Source of the DNA: an uncultured Acetatifactor sp.
GTDB lineage: Bacteria; Bacillota; Clostridia; Lachnospirales; Lachnospiraceae
NCBI GenBank assembly: GCA_910577665.1
Contig: CAJTOJ010000001.1
Coordinates: 124,001 to 188,000 of the forward strand
Direction of reading: 5' to 3'
DNA length: 64,000 bases
The notes under the pieces were generated by a model. The model saw only the letters and a program-made list of their open reading frames with translations. It ran no database searches and had not been told where the DNA came from. The translations under genes were made by a program, and so were the position numbers. The number at the start of each line of letters is the position of its first letter. Positions within the stretch are counted from its first letter, which is position 1. This document shows, one piece after another, positions 1 to 7,729 of the stretch.

Positions 1-1692
1 GTGATCCGGGAAAACACATTAATACAACATATGGAAAACAATATGGCCTGTTTTCAGCAGTATGGCACCATAAAAGGTCCCAGGGACTGTACCGTGATAT
101 ATGCGATTTCCCGGCAGGCGTGGGAGAAACGTATGTCCGGTAATACCTATCCCATCCAGAAATGGATTACCATGGATTATAGATCAGGGACTGGCTACCT
201 GGCGTTTGAGGAACAGCGTGCCTATGGGGAAAATGTCTATTCTGCATTGATTCAGGATGAGCTGGCGGGGATTCTGGTATTGTGTATCCTGGCAGCCTTT
301 CTGCTGGGCAGTTTCCTGCCGGTACTGGGTTCCACGAAGCCCTGGCAGAATGAGAAAATGTGTAGATTCAGCTTTGAAGTTCTCTTTGGGGCAGGTGTGT
401 TTGTGTTTGCCGGTTGCTTTGCTGTGATCCGCATGGCTACCGCAGTGATCAGCGGTAGTATGCGGGAAGCCATGGTGAACTATATGGGGGCGCCATATGG
501 GGTTGCAGCATTGCTGGTAATGGTTCTGAACCTGTCGGTACTTACGCTGTTTTTTTTCTGCTGGTGGTATTTTGGGGTCTGTGCCAGGGCTATCTGGGAT
601 ATGGGGATCAAAGAGTATATCCGGCAGCGCAGTCTGGTCTACCGGTTCTTCCCCTATGCCAAGAGTAAGTGTCAGCAGGTATACCACGCAGCGGAACACA
701 TGGATCTGACCCGGAATGCTCATAGGATCATCTTGAAGACGGTGATTCTGAATGCCTGTGTGCTGTTTGTGATCAGTATCCTGTGGTTCGGAGGTGTTGG
801 CATAACGGTGGCCTATTCGGCAGTCTTGTACCTGGTTCTGCGCAAGTACGTCAGCGATCTCCAGAAAAAGTATGGTCTGCTGCTCAAGGCAGTGGATGCT
901 ATGGCAGAGGGCAACCTGAATGTATCCCTTCATGAGGATCTGGGGATATTTGAGCCTTTCAAACCCCAGGTATACAAGATTCAGAACGGTTTTAAAAAAG
1001 CTGTGGAAGATGAGGTGAAAAGCCAGCGTATGAAAGCAGAACTGATTACAAATGTGTCCCATGACTTAAAGACGCCACTTACTGCTATTATCACCTATGT
1101 GAATCTGCTCAAGGACGAGAGCATTACACCGGAACAGAGACGGGAGTACCTGGACACCCTGGAGCGGAAGTCCCTGCGGCTGAAAGTGCTGATTGAAGAT
1201 CTCTTTGAAGTCAGCAAAGCCACATCCCAGAACATAACACTGAACATTGTGGATGTGGATATCATGAACCTGGTAAAACAGGTGGCCTTTGAACTTAGCG
1301 ATAAGCTGGAAGCCTCTGCCTTGGATCTTCGCATGAATCTGACGGAGGAGAAGGTGATACTGCCTCTGGACAGCCAGAAGACTTACAGGATCTTTGAGAA
1401 TCTTTTTGGCAACATTGCGAAATATGCCATGCCGGGAACCAGGGTCTACGTGAATGGCTTCCGGGTTGACGATACGGTGATGATCACACTAAAAAATATT
1501 TCCGCCCAGGAGATCACAGTGGACTCCTGTGAACTGACGGAACGCTTTGTGAGGGGGGATTCCTCCCGCAATACAGAAGGCAGCGGCCTTGGTCTGGCTA
1601 TCGCCAAGAGTTTCACAGAATTGCAAGGGGGGAAACTGGAACTGGAGGTGGATGGTGATCTCTTCAAGGTGACAACCACCTGGCATGTGTAA
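1..1692 (+). CDS. Sensor histidine kinase (5'-truncated)
   Basis: Membrane-bound sensor kinase that would phosphorylate a response regulator; no regulator gene is visible, so it probably lies upstream of the window. The visible 563 residues hold about five membrane segments (roughly 86-108, 128-150, 170-198 and a pair at 241-285), a HAMP-like linker to about residue 335, a HisKA dimerisation domain with the phospho-acceptor His354 in NVSHDLKTPL, an N-box (FENLFGNIAKYA; the usual N-x-x-x-N pattern is recognisable) and a G-box GSGLGLA near residue 527. The frame is open from base 1, so the GTG there need not be the true start and the N-terminus is likely missing. Ligand and target are unknown. 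The 3' end abuts a small membrane-protein gene. Confidence 0.85.
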   Translation: MIRENTLIQHMENNMACFQQYGTIKGPRDCTVIYAISRQAWEKRMSGNTYPIQKWITMDYRSGTGYLAFEEQRAYGENVYSALIQDELAGILVLCILAAFLLGSFLPVLGSTKPWQNEKMCRFSFEVLFGAGVFVFAGCFAVIRMATAVISGSMREAMVNYMGAPYGVAALLVMVLNLSVLTLFFFCWWYFGVCARAIWDMGIKEYIRQRSLVYRFFPYAKSKCQQVYHAAEHMDLTRNAHRIILKTVILNACVLFVISILWFGGVGITVAYSAVLYLVLRKYVSDLQKKYGLLLKAVDAMAEGNLNVSLHEDLGIFEPFKPQVYKIQNGFKKAVEDEVKSQRMKAELITNVSHDLKTPLTAIITYVNLLKDESITPEQRREYLDTLERKSLRLKVLIEDLFEVSKATSQNITLNIVDVDIMNLVKQVAFELSDKLEASALDLRMNLTEEKVILPLDSQKTYRIFENLFGNIAKYAMPGTRVYVNGFRVDDTVMITLKNISAQEITVDSCELTERFVRGDSSRNTEGSGLGLAIAKSFTELQGGKLELEVDGDLFKVTTTWHV

Positions 1693-1703
1693 AGGAGGTG
1701 CAT

Positions 1704-1904
1704 ATGTATCTGCTACTAATGATCTGCCTGGCTGTCATTGGTGTCCTGCTGTTGGCAGCTACTGCAAAATATAGGAGGAAAAGTGTGGCTACGGCCGGGA
1801 TCCTGGGCATAGCAGGTACCTTTCTGATCGTGGCAGGGCTGGGGGCCATCTATCTGCTCTTTGCAGGTGATATGACATTGTTCCTTAGCCGGGGTATCCC
1901 CTGA
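1704..1904 (+). CDS. Small two-helix membrane protein, unknown function
   Basis: A 66-residue hydrophobic protein with two predicted membrane helices (about residues 2-20 and 31-53) separated by a short basic loop (KYRRK). A strong AAAGGAGGTG site directly after the kinase stop codon favours the ATG at 1704 over the in-frame GTG at 1698, which lies inside the Shine-Dalgarno sequence. The 11-base gap suggests co-expression with the histidine kinase, so it could be an accessory membrane subunit, but that is inference. I do not recognise the family. Confidence 0.6.
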   Translation: MYLLLMICLAVIGVLLLAATAKYRRKSVATAGILGIAGTFLIVAGLGAIYLLFAGDMTLFLSRGIP

Positions 1905-1994
1905 GGACACAGGTCACCGTCTGCCGAAAGACATCCGGGCAGTGTGAGCGTAACTTCCAGGGTAAATTCAGTAAGAAAAATCAAGAAGTAATGT

Positions 1995-2023
1995 TTGAAC
2001 TAATCAGCCGGGTATGCTATCAT
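1995..2023 (+). promoter_or_regulatory. Sigma-A promoter of leuCD
   Basis: TTGAAC (1995-2000), 17-base spacer, TATCAT (2018-2023), with an extended -10 TG (TATGCTATCAT). Predicted start of transcription is near 2030. It overlaps the possible upstream leuC start at 1991, which is therefore not the real one. Confidence 0.7.
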
Positions 2024-2065
2024 GATTGGGAAGATCAGATTATACAGAAAGGCATGGTTGAAGCT

Positions 2066-3340
2066 ATGGGAATGACTATGACACAGAAGATCCTGGCCGC
2101 TGCCGCAGGGCTTTCGGAGGTTCGGGCCGGACAGCTCATCGAGGCAGACCTGGATCTGGTGCTGGGCAATGACATCACCAGTCCGGTAGCCATCAAGGAG
2201 ATGGAGAAGTTCAAGACAGAAGGTGTGTTCCATAAGGATAAGATCGCTCTGGTTCCGGATCATTTTGTACCCAACAAAGATATTAAGTCTGCAGAACACT
2301 GCAAATGTGTCCGGGAATTTGCCCGCAGGAATGAGATTACCAATTATTTTGAGGTGGGGGAGATGGGAATTGAACATGCCCTGCTGCCGGAAAAGGGGCT
2401 CACTGTGGCTGGTGACGTGATCATTGGGGCAGATTCCCACACCTGTACATACGGCGCCCTGGGTGCTTTCTCCACAGGTGTGGGGAGCACTGACATGGCA
2501 GCCGGGATGGCCACTGGCAAGGCCTGGTTCAAAGTGCCGGGAGCCATCCGTTTTGTCCTCACCGGAAAGCCAGGGGACTATGTCAGCGGCAAGGATGTGA
2601 TTCTGCATATCATTGGCAGAATCGGTGTGGATGGAGCCTTGTACAAGTCCATGGAGTTCGTGGGGGATGGTATCGGCTTTTTGTCCATGGACGATCGCTT
2701 CACCATTGCCAATATGGCCATTGAGGCCGGGGGCAAGAACGGGATCTTCCCGGTGGATGCCCTGGCGGTCAGCTATATGGAAGAACATTCCACAAGGCCA
2801 TACAAGATATATGAGGCGGATCCGGATGCCGTCTATGACGCGGAATATACCATTGATCTCAGTGCGCTGCGCCCTACGGTGGCATTTCCCCATCTGCCGG
2901 AGAACACTCATACCATTGATGAGATCGAACAGATGGAACCCATTGCCATAGACCAGGTGGTCATCGGTTCCTGCACCAACGGACGCCTGGATGACCTGCG
3001 GTGCGCTGCCAGGATCCTAAAGGACCGGCATGTGGCAAAGGGAATGCGCTGTATCGTGATCCCGGCCACCCAGGCGATCTATATGCAGGCCATGGAGGAG
3101 GGACTCTTAAAGACCTTTATCCAGGCGGGAGCCATTGTAAGTACGCCCACCTGTGGTCCCTGTCTGGGCGGATATATGGGGATCCTGGCGGAGGGGGAGC
3201 GCTGTGTGTCCACCACCAACCGTAATTTTGTGGGCCGTATGGGACATGTAACAAGCGAGATCTATCTGGCAAGTCCGGCAGTTGCCGCCGCCAGTGCCAT
3301 AGCGGGAAGGATTGCAGGACCGCACAGAATATTATCATAG
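2066..3340 (+). CDS. leuC: 3-isopropylmalate dehydratase large subunit
   Basis: Catalytic subunit of isopropylmalate isomerase, which converts 2-isopropylmalate to 3-isopropylmalate in leucine synthesis together with LeuD. It belongs to the aconitase family. The three [4Fe-4S] ligands are visible: Cys303 in GSCTNG and Cys363/Cys366 in CGPCLGG. The open frame extends back to 1991, but a promoter occupies 1995-2023, so I chose the start MGMTMTQKIL, giving 424 residues, the usual length of the HacA-type clostridial LeuC. An AGAAAGG site lies 13 bases upstream; ATG 2054 is an alternative. leuD follows after 11 bases. No leuA or leuB is present in the window. Confidence 0.93.
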   Translation: MGMTMTQKILAAAAGLSEVRAGQLIEADLDLVLGNDITSPVAIKEMEKFKTEGVFHKDKIALVPDHFVPNKDIKSAEHCKCVREFARRNEITNYFEVGEMGIEHALLPEKGLTVAGDVIIGADSHTCTYGALGAFSTGVGSTDMAAGMATGKAWFKVPGAIRFVLTGKPGDYVSGKDVILHIIGRIGVDGALYKSMEFVGDGIGFLSMDDRFTIANMAIEAGGKNGIFPVDALAVSYMEEHSTRPYKIYEADPDAVYDAEYTIDLSALRPTVAFPHLPENTHTIDEIEQMEPIAIDQVVIGSCTNGRLDDLRCAARILKDRHVAKGMRCIVIPATQAIYMQAMEEGLLKTFIQAGAIVSTPTCGPCLGGYMGILAEGERCVSTTNRNFVGRMGHVTSEIYLASPAVAAASAIAGRIAGPHRILS

Positions 3341-3351
3341 AAAGGATCATT

Positions 3352-3840
3352 ATGAACGCAAAAGGAACCGTTTTCAAATATGGGGATAATGTAGATACAG
3401 ATGTGATCATTCCGGCAAGATATCTGAACACTTCCGATCCGGCAGAACTTGCCGCCCACTGTATGGAGGATATTGACAAGGACTTTATCGGCAAAGTGAA
3501 AAAGGGAGACATCATTGTAGCGGATAAGAATTTCGGCTGCGGCTCCTCCAGGGAGCATGCGCCCATCGCCATCAAGGCTGCCGGTGTGAGCTGCGTCATC
3601 GCAGAGACCTTCGCCAGGATCTTCTACCGCAATGCCATCAACATCGGGCTGCCCATCATAGAGTGTCCGGAGGCCAGCAGGGGAATCGAAGCCGGAGACC
3701 AGGTGGAGATAGATTTTGATTCTGGCATTATCACCAATGTGACAAAGGGCACCTCCTTTCAGGGACAGGCATTTCCGGAGTTCATGCAGAAAATCATTGC
3801 GGCAGAGGGACTTGTCAATTATATCAATGGCAAGTCGTGA
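3352..3840 (+). CDS. leuD: 3-isopropylmalate dehydratase small subunit
   Basis: Swivelling-domain subunit that completes the active site of isopropylmalate isomerase with LeuC. At 162 residues it has the length of the short archaeal/clostridial LeuD form. Recognisable signatures are NVDTDVIIPARYL near the N-terminus and NFGCGSSREHAP, the substrate-recognition loop of the family. It is preceded by GAAAGGATC and lies 11 bases after leuC, so the two are co-transcribed. A rho-independent terminator follows at 3911-3950. Confidence 0.94.
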   Translation: MNAKGTVFKYGDNVDTDVIIPARYLNTSDPAELAAHCMEDIDKDFIGKVKKGDIIVADKNFGCGSSREHAPIAIKAAGVSCVIAETFARIFYRNAINIGLPIIECPEASRGIEAGDQVEIDFDSGIITNVTKGTSFQGQAFPEFMQKIIAAEGLVNYINGKS

Positions 3841-3910
3841 ATGTTCTGAACTGGCATATACCGCAGTCTGTGGGCTGCTGTGGCCCTTGAAACAGGGCCG
3901 GGGGCACAGG

Positions 3911-3950
3911 AGCATCCTTTTGCAAATCTTTTTGCAGAAAGGATGCTTTT
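3911..3950 (+). terminator. Rho-independent terminator after leuD
   Basis: AGCATCCTTTTGCAAA pairs with TTTGCAGAAAGGATGCT, one bulge, short loop, then TTTT. It ends the leuCD unit. Confidence 0.8.
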
Positions 3951-3953
3951 GTG

Positions 3954-3982
3954 TTGCAATTTGTCTGTGGTTGGGATAAAGT
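3954..3982 (+). promoter_or_regulatory. Promoter of the MATE gene
   Basis: TTGCAA (3954-3959), 17-base spacer, TAAAGT (3977-3982), immediately after the leuD terminator and about 50 bases before the MATE start. Confidence 0.55.
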
Positions 3983-4034
3983 GTGAAGGGAATGTTTTTT
4001 CAGTGGCAGCAGGCATGTGCAAGAGGGTATTGGT

Positions 4035-5417
4035 ATGGAGAAGAGTATATCGAAAAAATACGAGATCGACATGTGTAATGGTCCCCTTCTGGGGAAAATC
4101 CTTATTTTTTATGTGCCGTTGATGCTTTCCGGCATTCTGCAGCTTATGTTCAATGCGGCGGATATTGTGGTAGTGGGACGATTTGCAGGCAATGATGCCC
4201 TGGCGGCTGTAGGTTCCACCAGTTCCTTGACCAACTTGATCGTGAATCTCTTCATCGGGCTGTCTGTAGGTGCCAATGTGCTGGTGGCAAGGTTCTACGG
4301 GGCAGGACAGAAGCGGGAGTTAAAAGAAATGGTGCAGACGGCTGTTGCAACGTCCGTGGTATGCGGTACCATTCTGGTGCTGGTGGGATTCTTCGTCTCC
4401 AAGCCTGCTTTGGGGTGGATGGGGACACCAGAGAATGTGATCGGCCACTCCGTGTTGTATATGCGGATCTACTTTGTGGGGATGCCTTTTATGATGGCCT
4501 ATAATTTCGGCAGTGCTGTGCTACGGGCAGTGGGGGATACCAGACGGCCTCTGTATTATCTGCTGGTGGCAGGTGTGGTCAATGTGCTGTTGAACCTGGT
4601 GTTTGTGATTGCATTTTCCATGGGCGTGGCAGGCGTGGCCATTGCCACAGTAGTCTCCCAGGCCATCTCCGCAGCCCTGGTACTCCGCTGTCTGGTCTGT
4701 ACGGACAGTGTCTACCGGCTGGAGCTTGCAGGGATGCGCATAGCGCCGGACAAACTGGTGAAAATGTTCCGGATCGGAATGCCTGCGGGACTCCAGGGTG
4801 CTCTGTTCTCCATCTCCAACGTGCTGATCCAGTCCTCAGTGAACAGCTTCGGCTCCATTGCCATGGCGGGCAATACCGCATCGGCTAACCTGGAAAGCTT
4901 TGTCTATACAGCCATGAATGCATTCCACCAGGCTACCATCAGCTTCTGCGGACAGAACTATGGTGCCCGGAAATTCAAGCGAGTGGGAAAAGTATTGCTG
5001 ATCTGTGAGGTGGCTGTGGTGGTAGTAGGCTTGACCATGGGGAGCCTGTTTTACCTGTTGGGCGGTCATCTGCTGAAGCTCTATTCCACCGATCCGGAAG
5101 TCATCCAATATGGTGTTCTGCGAATGTTCTATATCTGTCTGCCCTATTTCCTGTGTGGTATGATGGATGTGATTGTAGGGGCTTTGCGGGGCATAGGATA
5201 TGCCGTTATGCCCATGCTGGTATCCCTGACAGGAGCCTGCCTGCTCAGGATGGTGTGGATCTATACCATTTTCCAGCAGTACCGCAGTCTGGAGTGCCTG
5301 TATCTGTCTTACCCCATAAGCTGGGGGCTGACCTTCCTAGTGCATCTGGTCTGCTTTGGCGTGGTATACCGGAGATTACTCAGGACCCGGACAGAAGGGG
5401 CAGGGGCTGCAGCATAA
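4035..5417 (+). CDS. MATE family multidrug/sodium antiporter
   Basis: Cytoplasmic-membrane exporter of the MATE family (MatE domains, NorM/DinF superfamily), expected to exchange Na+ or H+ for cationic compounds. The 460-residue product has about 12 hydrophobic segments arranged as two repeats; the first begins LGKILIFYVPLMLSG and carries the familiar NAADIVVVGRFAG stretch, and the second repeat begins near residue 240 (KLVKMFRIGMPAGLQG). I chose ATG 4035 over GTG 4017 because AGAGGG sits seven bases upstream. It has its own promoter after the leuD terminator and looks monocistronic. The substrate cannot be told from sequence. Confidence 0.9.
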   Translation: MEKSISKKYEIDMCNGPLLGKILIFYVPLMLSGILQLMFNAADIVVVGRFAGNDALAAVGSTSSLTNLIVNLFIGLSVGANVLVARFYGAGQKRELKEMVQTAVATSVVCGTILVLVGFFVSKPALGWMGTPENVIGHSVLYMRIYFVGMPFMMAYNFGSAVLRAVGDTRRPLYYLLVAGVVNVLLNLVFVIAFSMGVAGVAIATVVSQAISAALVLRCLVCTDSVYRLELAGMRIAPDKLVKMFRIGMPAGLQGALFSISNVLIQSSVNSFGSIAMAGNTASANLESFVYTAMNAFHQATISFCGQNYGARKFKRVGKVLLICEVAVVVVGLTMGSLFYLLGGHLLKLYSTDPEVIQYGVLRMFYICLPYFLCGMMDVIVGALRGIGYAVMPMLVSLTGACLLRMVWIYTIFQQYRSLECLYLSYPISWGLTFLVHLVCFGVVYRRLLRTRTEGAGAAA

Positions 5418-5431
5418 TATGCACCATATGC

Positions 5432-5460
5432 TTGAAACATATGTTCTGCTGTGGTAGAAT
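5432..5460 (+). promoter_or_regulatory. Promoter of ruvAB
   Basis: TTGAAA (5432-5437), exactly 17 bases, TAGAAT (5455-5460). A LexA-box-like palindrome overlaps the -35 element and spacer. Confidence 0.75.
5435..5446. promoter_or_regulatory. Probable LexA (SOS) box
   Basis: AAACATATGTTC differs at one position from GAACATATGTTC, the symmetric form of the Gram-positive LexA/DinR operator (GAAC-N4-GTTC). It overlaps the -35 region and spacer of the ruvAB promoter, where repressor binding would block polymerase. The match is by eye. Confidence 0.6.
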
Positions 5461-5502
5461 AATGCAGGATAAGACAGGCCGGGCTGGCAGGAGAGGGATT
5501 GT

Positions 5503-6114
5503 ATGATTGCATATGTGAAGGGAATCATTGAAGAGATTACAGAAGACAATGTGGTGGTAGAGGCAGGCGGTATCGGTTATAATGTGAAGATTTCGGCAGA
5601 TACGGCATCCAGGCTGCCAGGGACCGGGGAGCCGGTGAAACTGCATACCTATACCAACGTGAAGGAGGATACCTTCCAGCTCTATGGGTTCCTTGCGAAA
5701 AAAGACCTGGATATATTCAGGCAGTGCATTACGGTCAGCGGGATCGGGCCAAAGGGAGGGCTGGCCATTCTCTCGGTGCTTGACGCAGATGCCCTGCGTT
5801 ATGCCATTATGACAGGAGATGCCAAGGCCATCACCAAGGCGCCCGGGATCGGTGCACGGACGGCAGAGCGCCTGATACTGGATTTGAAGGGGAAGATCCA
5901 GATAGAGGATGCCTTGATAGAACGGGAGATTGCGGACTATGGCGCTGCCCATACACTTTCCGTGGATACGCCGCAGAAGAAAGAGGCCGTGGAAGCCTTG
6001 ATGTCCCTTGGATATGCACAGGCAGAGGCCATGAAGGCGGTGAATGCCATTGAAGGGATAGAAGAGATGGATTCCGGTGCTGTGCTGAAGGCAGCTTTGA
6101 AGAAAATGTTCTAA
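5503..6114 (+). CDS. ruvA: Holliday junction branch migration protein RuvA
   Basis: DNA-binding subunit that clamps four-way junctions and loads RuvB rings during recombination and fork repair. The 203-residue product shows the N-terminal OB fold beginning MIAYVKGIIEEI, the two central helix-hairpin-helix motifs (VSGIGPKGGLAILSVL and APGIGARTAERLILDLKGK) and a C-terminal RuvB-binding domain (residues about 155-203, EAVEALMSLGYAQAEA). Start ATG 5503 follows GAGAGGG. ruvB starts 79 bases downstream, so they form one unit. A probable LexA box in the promoter predicts DNA-damage induction. Confidence 0.96.
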   Translation: MIAYVKGIIEEITEDNVVVEAGGIGYNVKISADTASRLPGTGEPVKLHTYTNVKEDTFQLYGFLAKKDLDIFRQCITVSGIGPKGGLAILSVLDADALRYAIMTGDAKAITKAPGIGARTAERLILDLKGKIQIEDALIEREIADYGAAHTLSVDTPQKKEAVEALMSLGYAQAEAMKAVNAIEGIEEMDSGAVLKAALKKMF

Positions 6115-6193
6115 AAGAACCGGTGCCCTTACAGGTTTCCTTGCAGGGGAATGGGGTATCCAGGATGGATGGAAAAGCAAGAGGGAAGCATAC

Positions 6194-7189
6194 ATGCCCA
6201 AGAGAATGATAGAGACAAATCTGACAGAAGAAGATGTGAAGATAGAAGGGAGCCTGCGCCCCCAGAAGCTGGACGACTATATCGGTCAATCCAAGGTAAA
6301 GGAAAATCTGAAGATCTATATTGAAGCGGCAAAGCAACGTGGGGACGCCCTGGATCATGTGTTGTTCTACGGGCCTCCTGGTTTGGGGAAGACCACCCTG
6401 GCAGGAATCATTGCCAATGAGATGGGGGTACACTTGAAGGTAACCAGTGGTCCGGCGATTGAGAAGCCCGGGGAGATGGCGGCAGTTCTGAATAACCTGG
6501 AGGAGGGTGACCTGCTCTTTGTAGATGAGATCCACCGCCTGAACAGGCAGGTGGAGGAGGTATTGTATCCTGCCATGGAGGATTACTGCATAGATATCAT
6601 GATCGGCAAAGGATCCACGGCCCGCAGTGTGCGCCTGGAGCTTCCCAGGTTTACCCTGGTGGGTGCTACGACCAGGGCCGGCCTGCTGACAGCGCCCCTG
6701 CGGGACCGGTTCGGGATGATCTACCACATGGATTTTTACACAGTAGAGGAATTGCAGCTGATTATCCTGCATTCTGCAAGGGTCCTGGAGGTGGGGATAG
6801 AGCCGGAAGGTGCCATGGAGATGGCCCGCAGGAGCCGGGGAACACCCAGGCTTGCCAACCGGATCCTAAAGCGGGTACGGGATTTCGCACAGGTAAAATA
6901 CGATGGGGTGATCACAGAAGATGTAGCCAGGACAGCCCTTGATCTGATGGATGTGGACAGGCTGGGGCTGGATCATATTGACAGGAACATACTGATGACC
7001 ATGATCCAGAAATTTGACGGGGGACCTGTGGGTCTGGATACCCTGGCGGCGGCCATAGGAGAGGACGCTGGCACCATTGAGGATGTGTATGAGCCATACC
7101 TGATCAAGAACGGTTTCCTCAACCGTACACCCAGAGGGCGGATGGTCACAGAGTTTGCCTATCATCATCTGGGTTCTGTCAGAACGTGA
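6194..7189 (+). CDS. ruvB: Holliday junction DNA helicase RuvB
   Basis: Hexameric AAA+ motor that drives branch migration with RuvA. The 331 residues include Walker A GPPGLGKT at 60-67, Walker B with DEIHRL, sensor 1 GATTRAGLL and the C-terminal winged-helix domain (KNGFLNRTPRGRM), all typical. ATG 6194 follows GAGGGAAG at good spacing; MIETNLTEED at 6206 is a weaker alternative. It is the second gene of the ruvAB unit. Clostridia pair RuvAB with RecU rather than RuvC; a recU gene is present at 36.8 kb in this same window. Confidence 0.97.
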   Translation: MPKRMIETNLTEEDVKIEGSLRPQKLDDYIGQSKVKENLKIYIEAAKQRGDALDHVLFYGPPGLGKTTLAGIIANEMGVHLKVTSGPAIEKPGEMAAVLNNLEEGDLLFVDEIHRLNRQVEEVLYPAMEDYCIDIMIGKGSTARSVRLELPRFTLVGATTRAGLLTAPLRDRFGMIYHMDFYTVEELQLIILHSARVLEVGIEPEGAMEMARRSRGTPRLANRILKRVRDFAQVKYDGVITEDVARTALDLMDVDRLGLDHIDRNILMTMIQKFDGGPVGLDTLAAAIGEDAGTIEDVYEPYLIKNGFLNRTPRGRMVTEFAYHHLGSVRT

Positions 7190-7198
7190 TAATTCTGC

Positions 7199-7227
7199 TT
7201 GCCTGTATGTGGATTTTGATATATAAT
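7199..7227 (+). promoter_or_regulatory. Promoter of zapA
   Basis: TTGCCT (7199-7204), 17 bases, perfect TATAAT (7222-7227), 47 bases before the zapA start codon. Confidence 0.7.
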
Positions 7228-7274
7228 GACAGTATTCTCGAAACGCAGGAATCACAGCAGAAAGGTGTGGCGGC

Positions 7275-7676
7275 ATGTCATCCAAAACAGATACAGAGGT
7301 TATTATAGGCGGGAAGGTATATACATTGAGCGGATATGAGAGTGAGGAATATCTGCAGAAGGTAGCCTCCTATATCAACAACAAGGTCAATGAATACAGC
7401 AAGGTAGACAGCTTCCGCAGACAGCCCATGGACACCCAGGGAGTGCTGCTTCAGTTGAATATTGCGGATGATTATTTCAAGGCCAAGAAGCAGATCGCCG
7501 TCCTGGAGGACGAATTACAGTCCAGGGAAAAGGAGATGTACGACTTGAAGCATGAACTGATTTCAGCCCAGATGAAACTGGAGAGCGCCGAGGCACAGGC
7601 GAAGGATTTCCAGAAAGAGCTGAATGAAAATGCAAAGAAGATTGTGCGATTGGAAACAGAGTTAAAGAAAAAATGA
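7275..7676 (+). CDS. zapA: Cell division protein ZapA
   Basis: Promotes FtsZ filament bundling at the division septum. The 133-residue product has the small N-terminal ZapA fold (TEVIIGGKVYTLSGYESEEY, family signature of a beta hairpin followed by a helix) and a long C-terminal coiled coil from about residue 65 with many Glu, Lys and Leu residues. It is somewhat longer than the Bacillus protein (about 85 residues) because the coiled coil is extended, as is usual in Clostridia. AGAAAGGTG precedes ATG 7275. It has its own promoter and is followed by a terminator hairpin before the U32 gene. Confidence 0.88.
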   Translation: MSSKTDTEVIIGGKVYTLSGYESEEYLQKVASYINNKVNEYSKVDSFRRQPMDTQGVLLQLNIADDYFKAKKQIAVLEDELQSREKEMYDLKHELISAQMKLESAEAQAKDFQKELNENAKKIVRLETELKKK

Positions 7677-7680
7677 AATT

Positions 7681-7706
7681 GGCTGTCCGGGTTCGGGCAG
7701 CCTTTT
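7681..7706 (+). terminator. Terminator-like hairpin after zapA
   Basis: GGCTGTCC, short loop, GGGCAGCC followed by TTTT, five bases after the zapA stop. Only 24 bases separate it from the next start codon, so it may act as a partial terminator. Confidence 0.6.
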
Positions 7707-7729
7707 GGCATCCTTAGAAGGGATTGGAA

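Noticed and set aside
184..1062. 292-codon open frame antisense to the histidine kinase
   Set aside because: Shadow frame rich in His, Gln and Pro without any recognisable domain.
1991..2065. Longer leuC reading frame starting at 1991
   Set aside because: A promoter with TTGAAC and TATCAT covers 1995-2023, so 1991 would not be transcribed, and the added residues are not family sequence.
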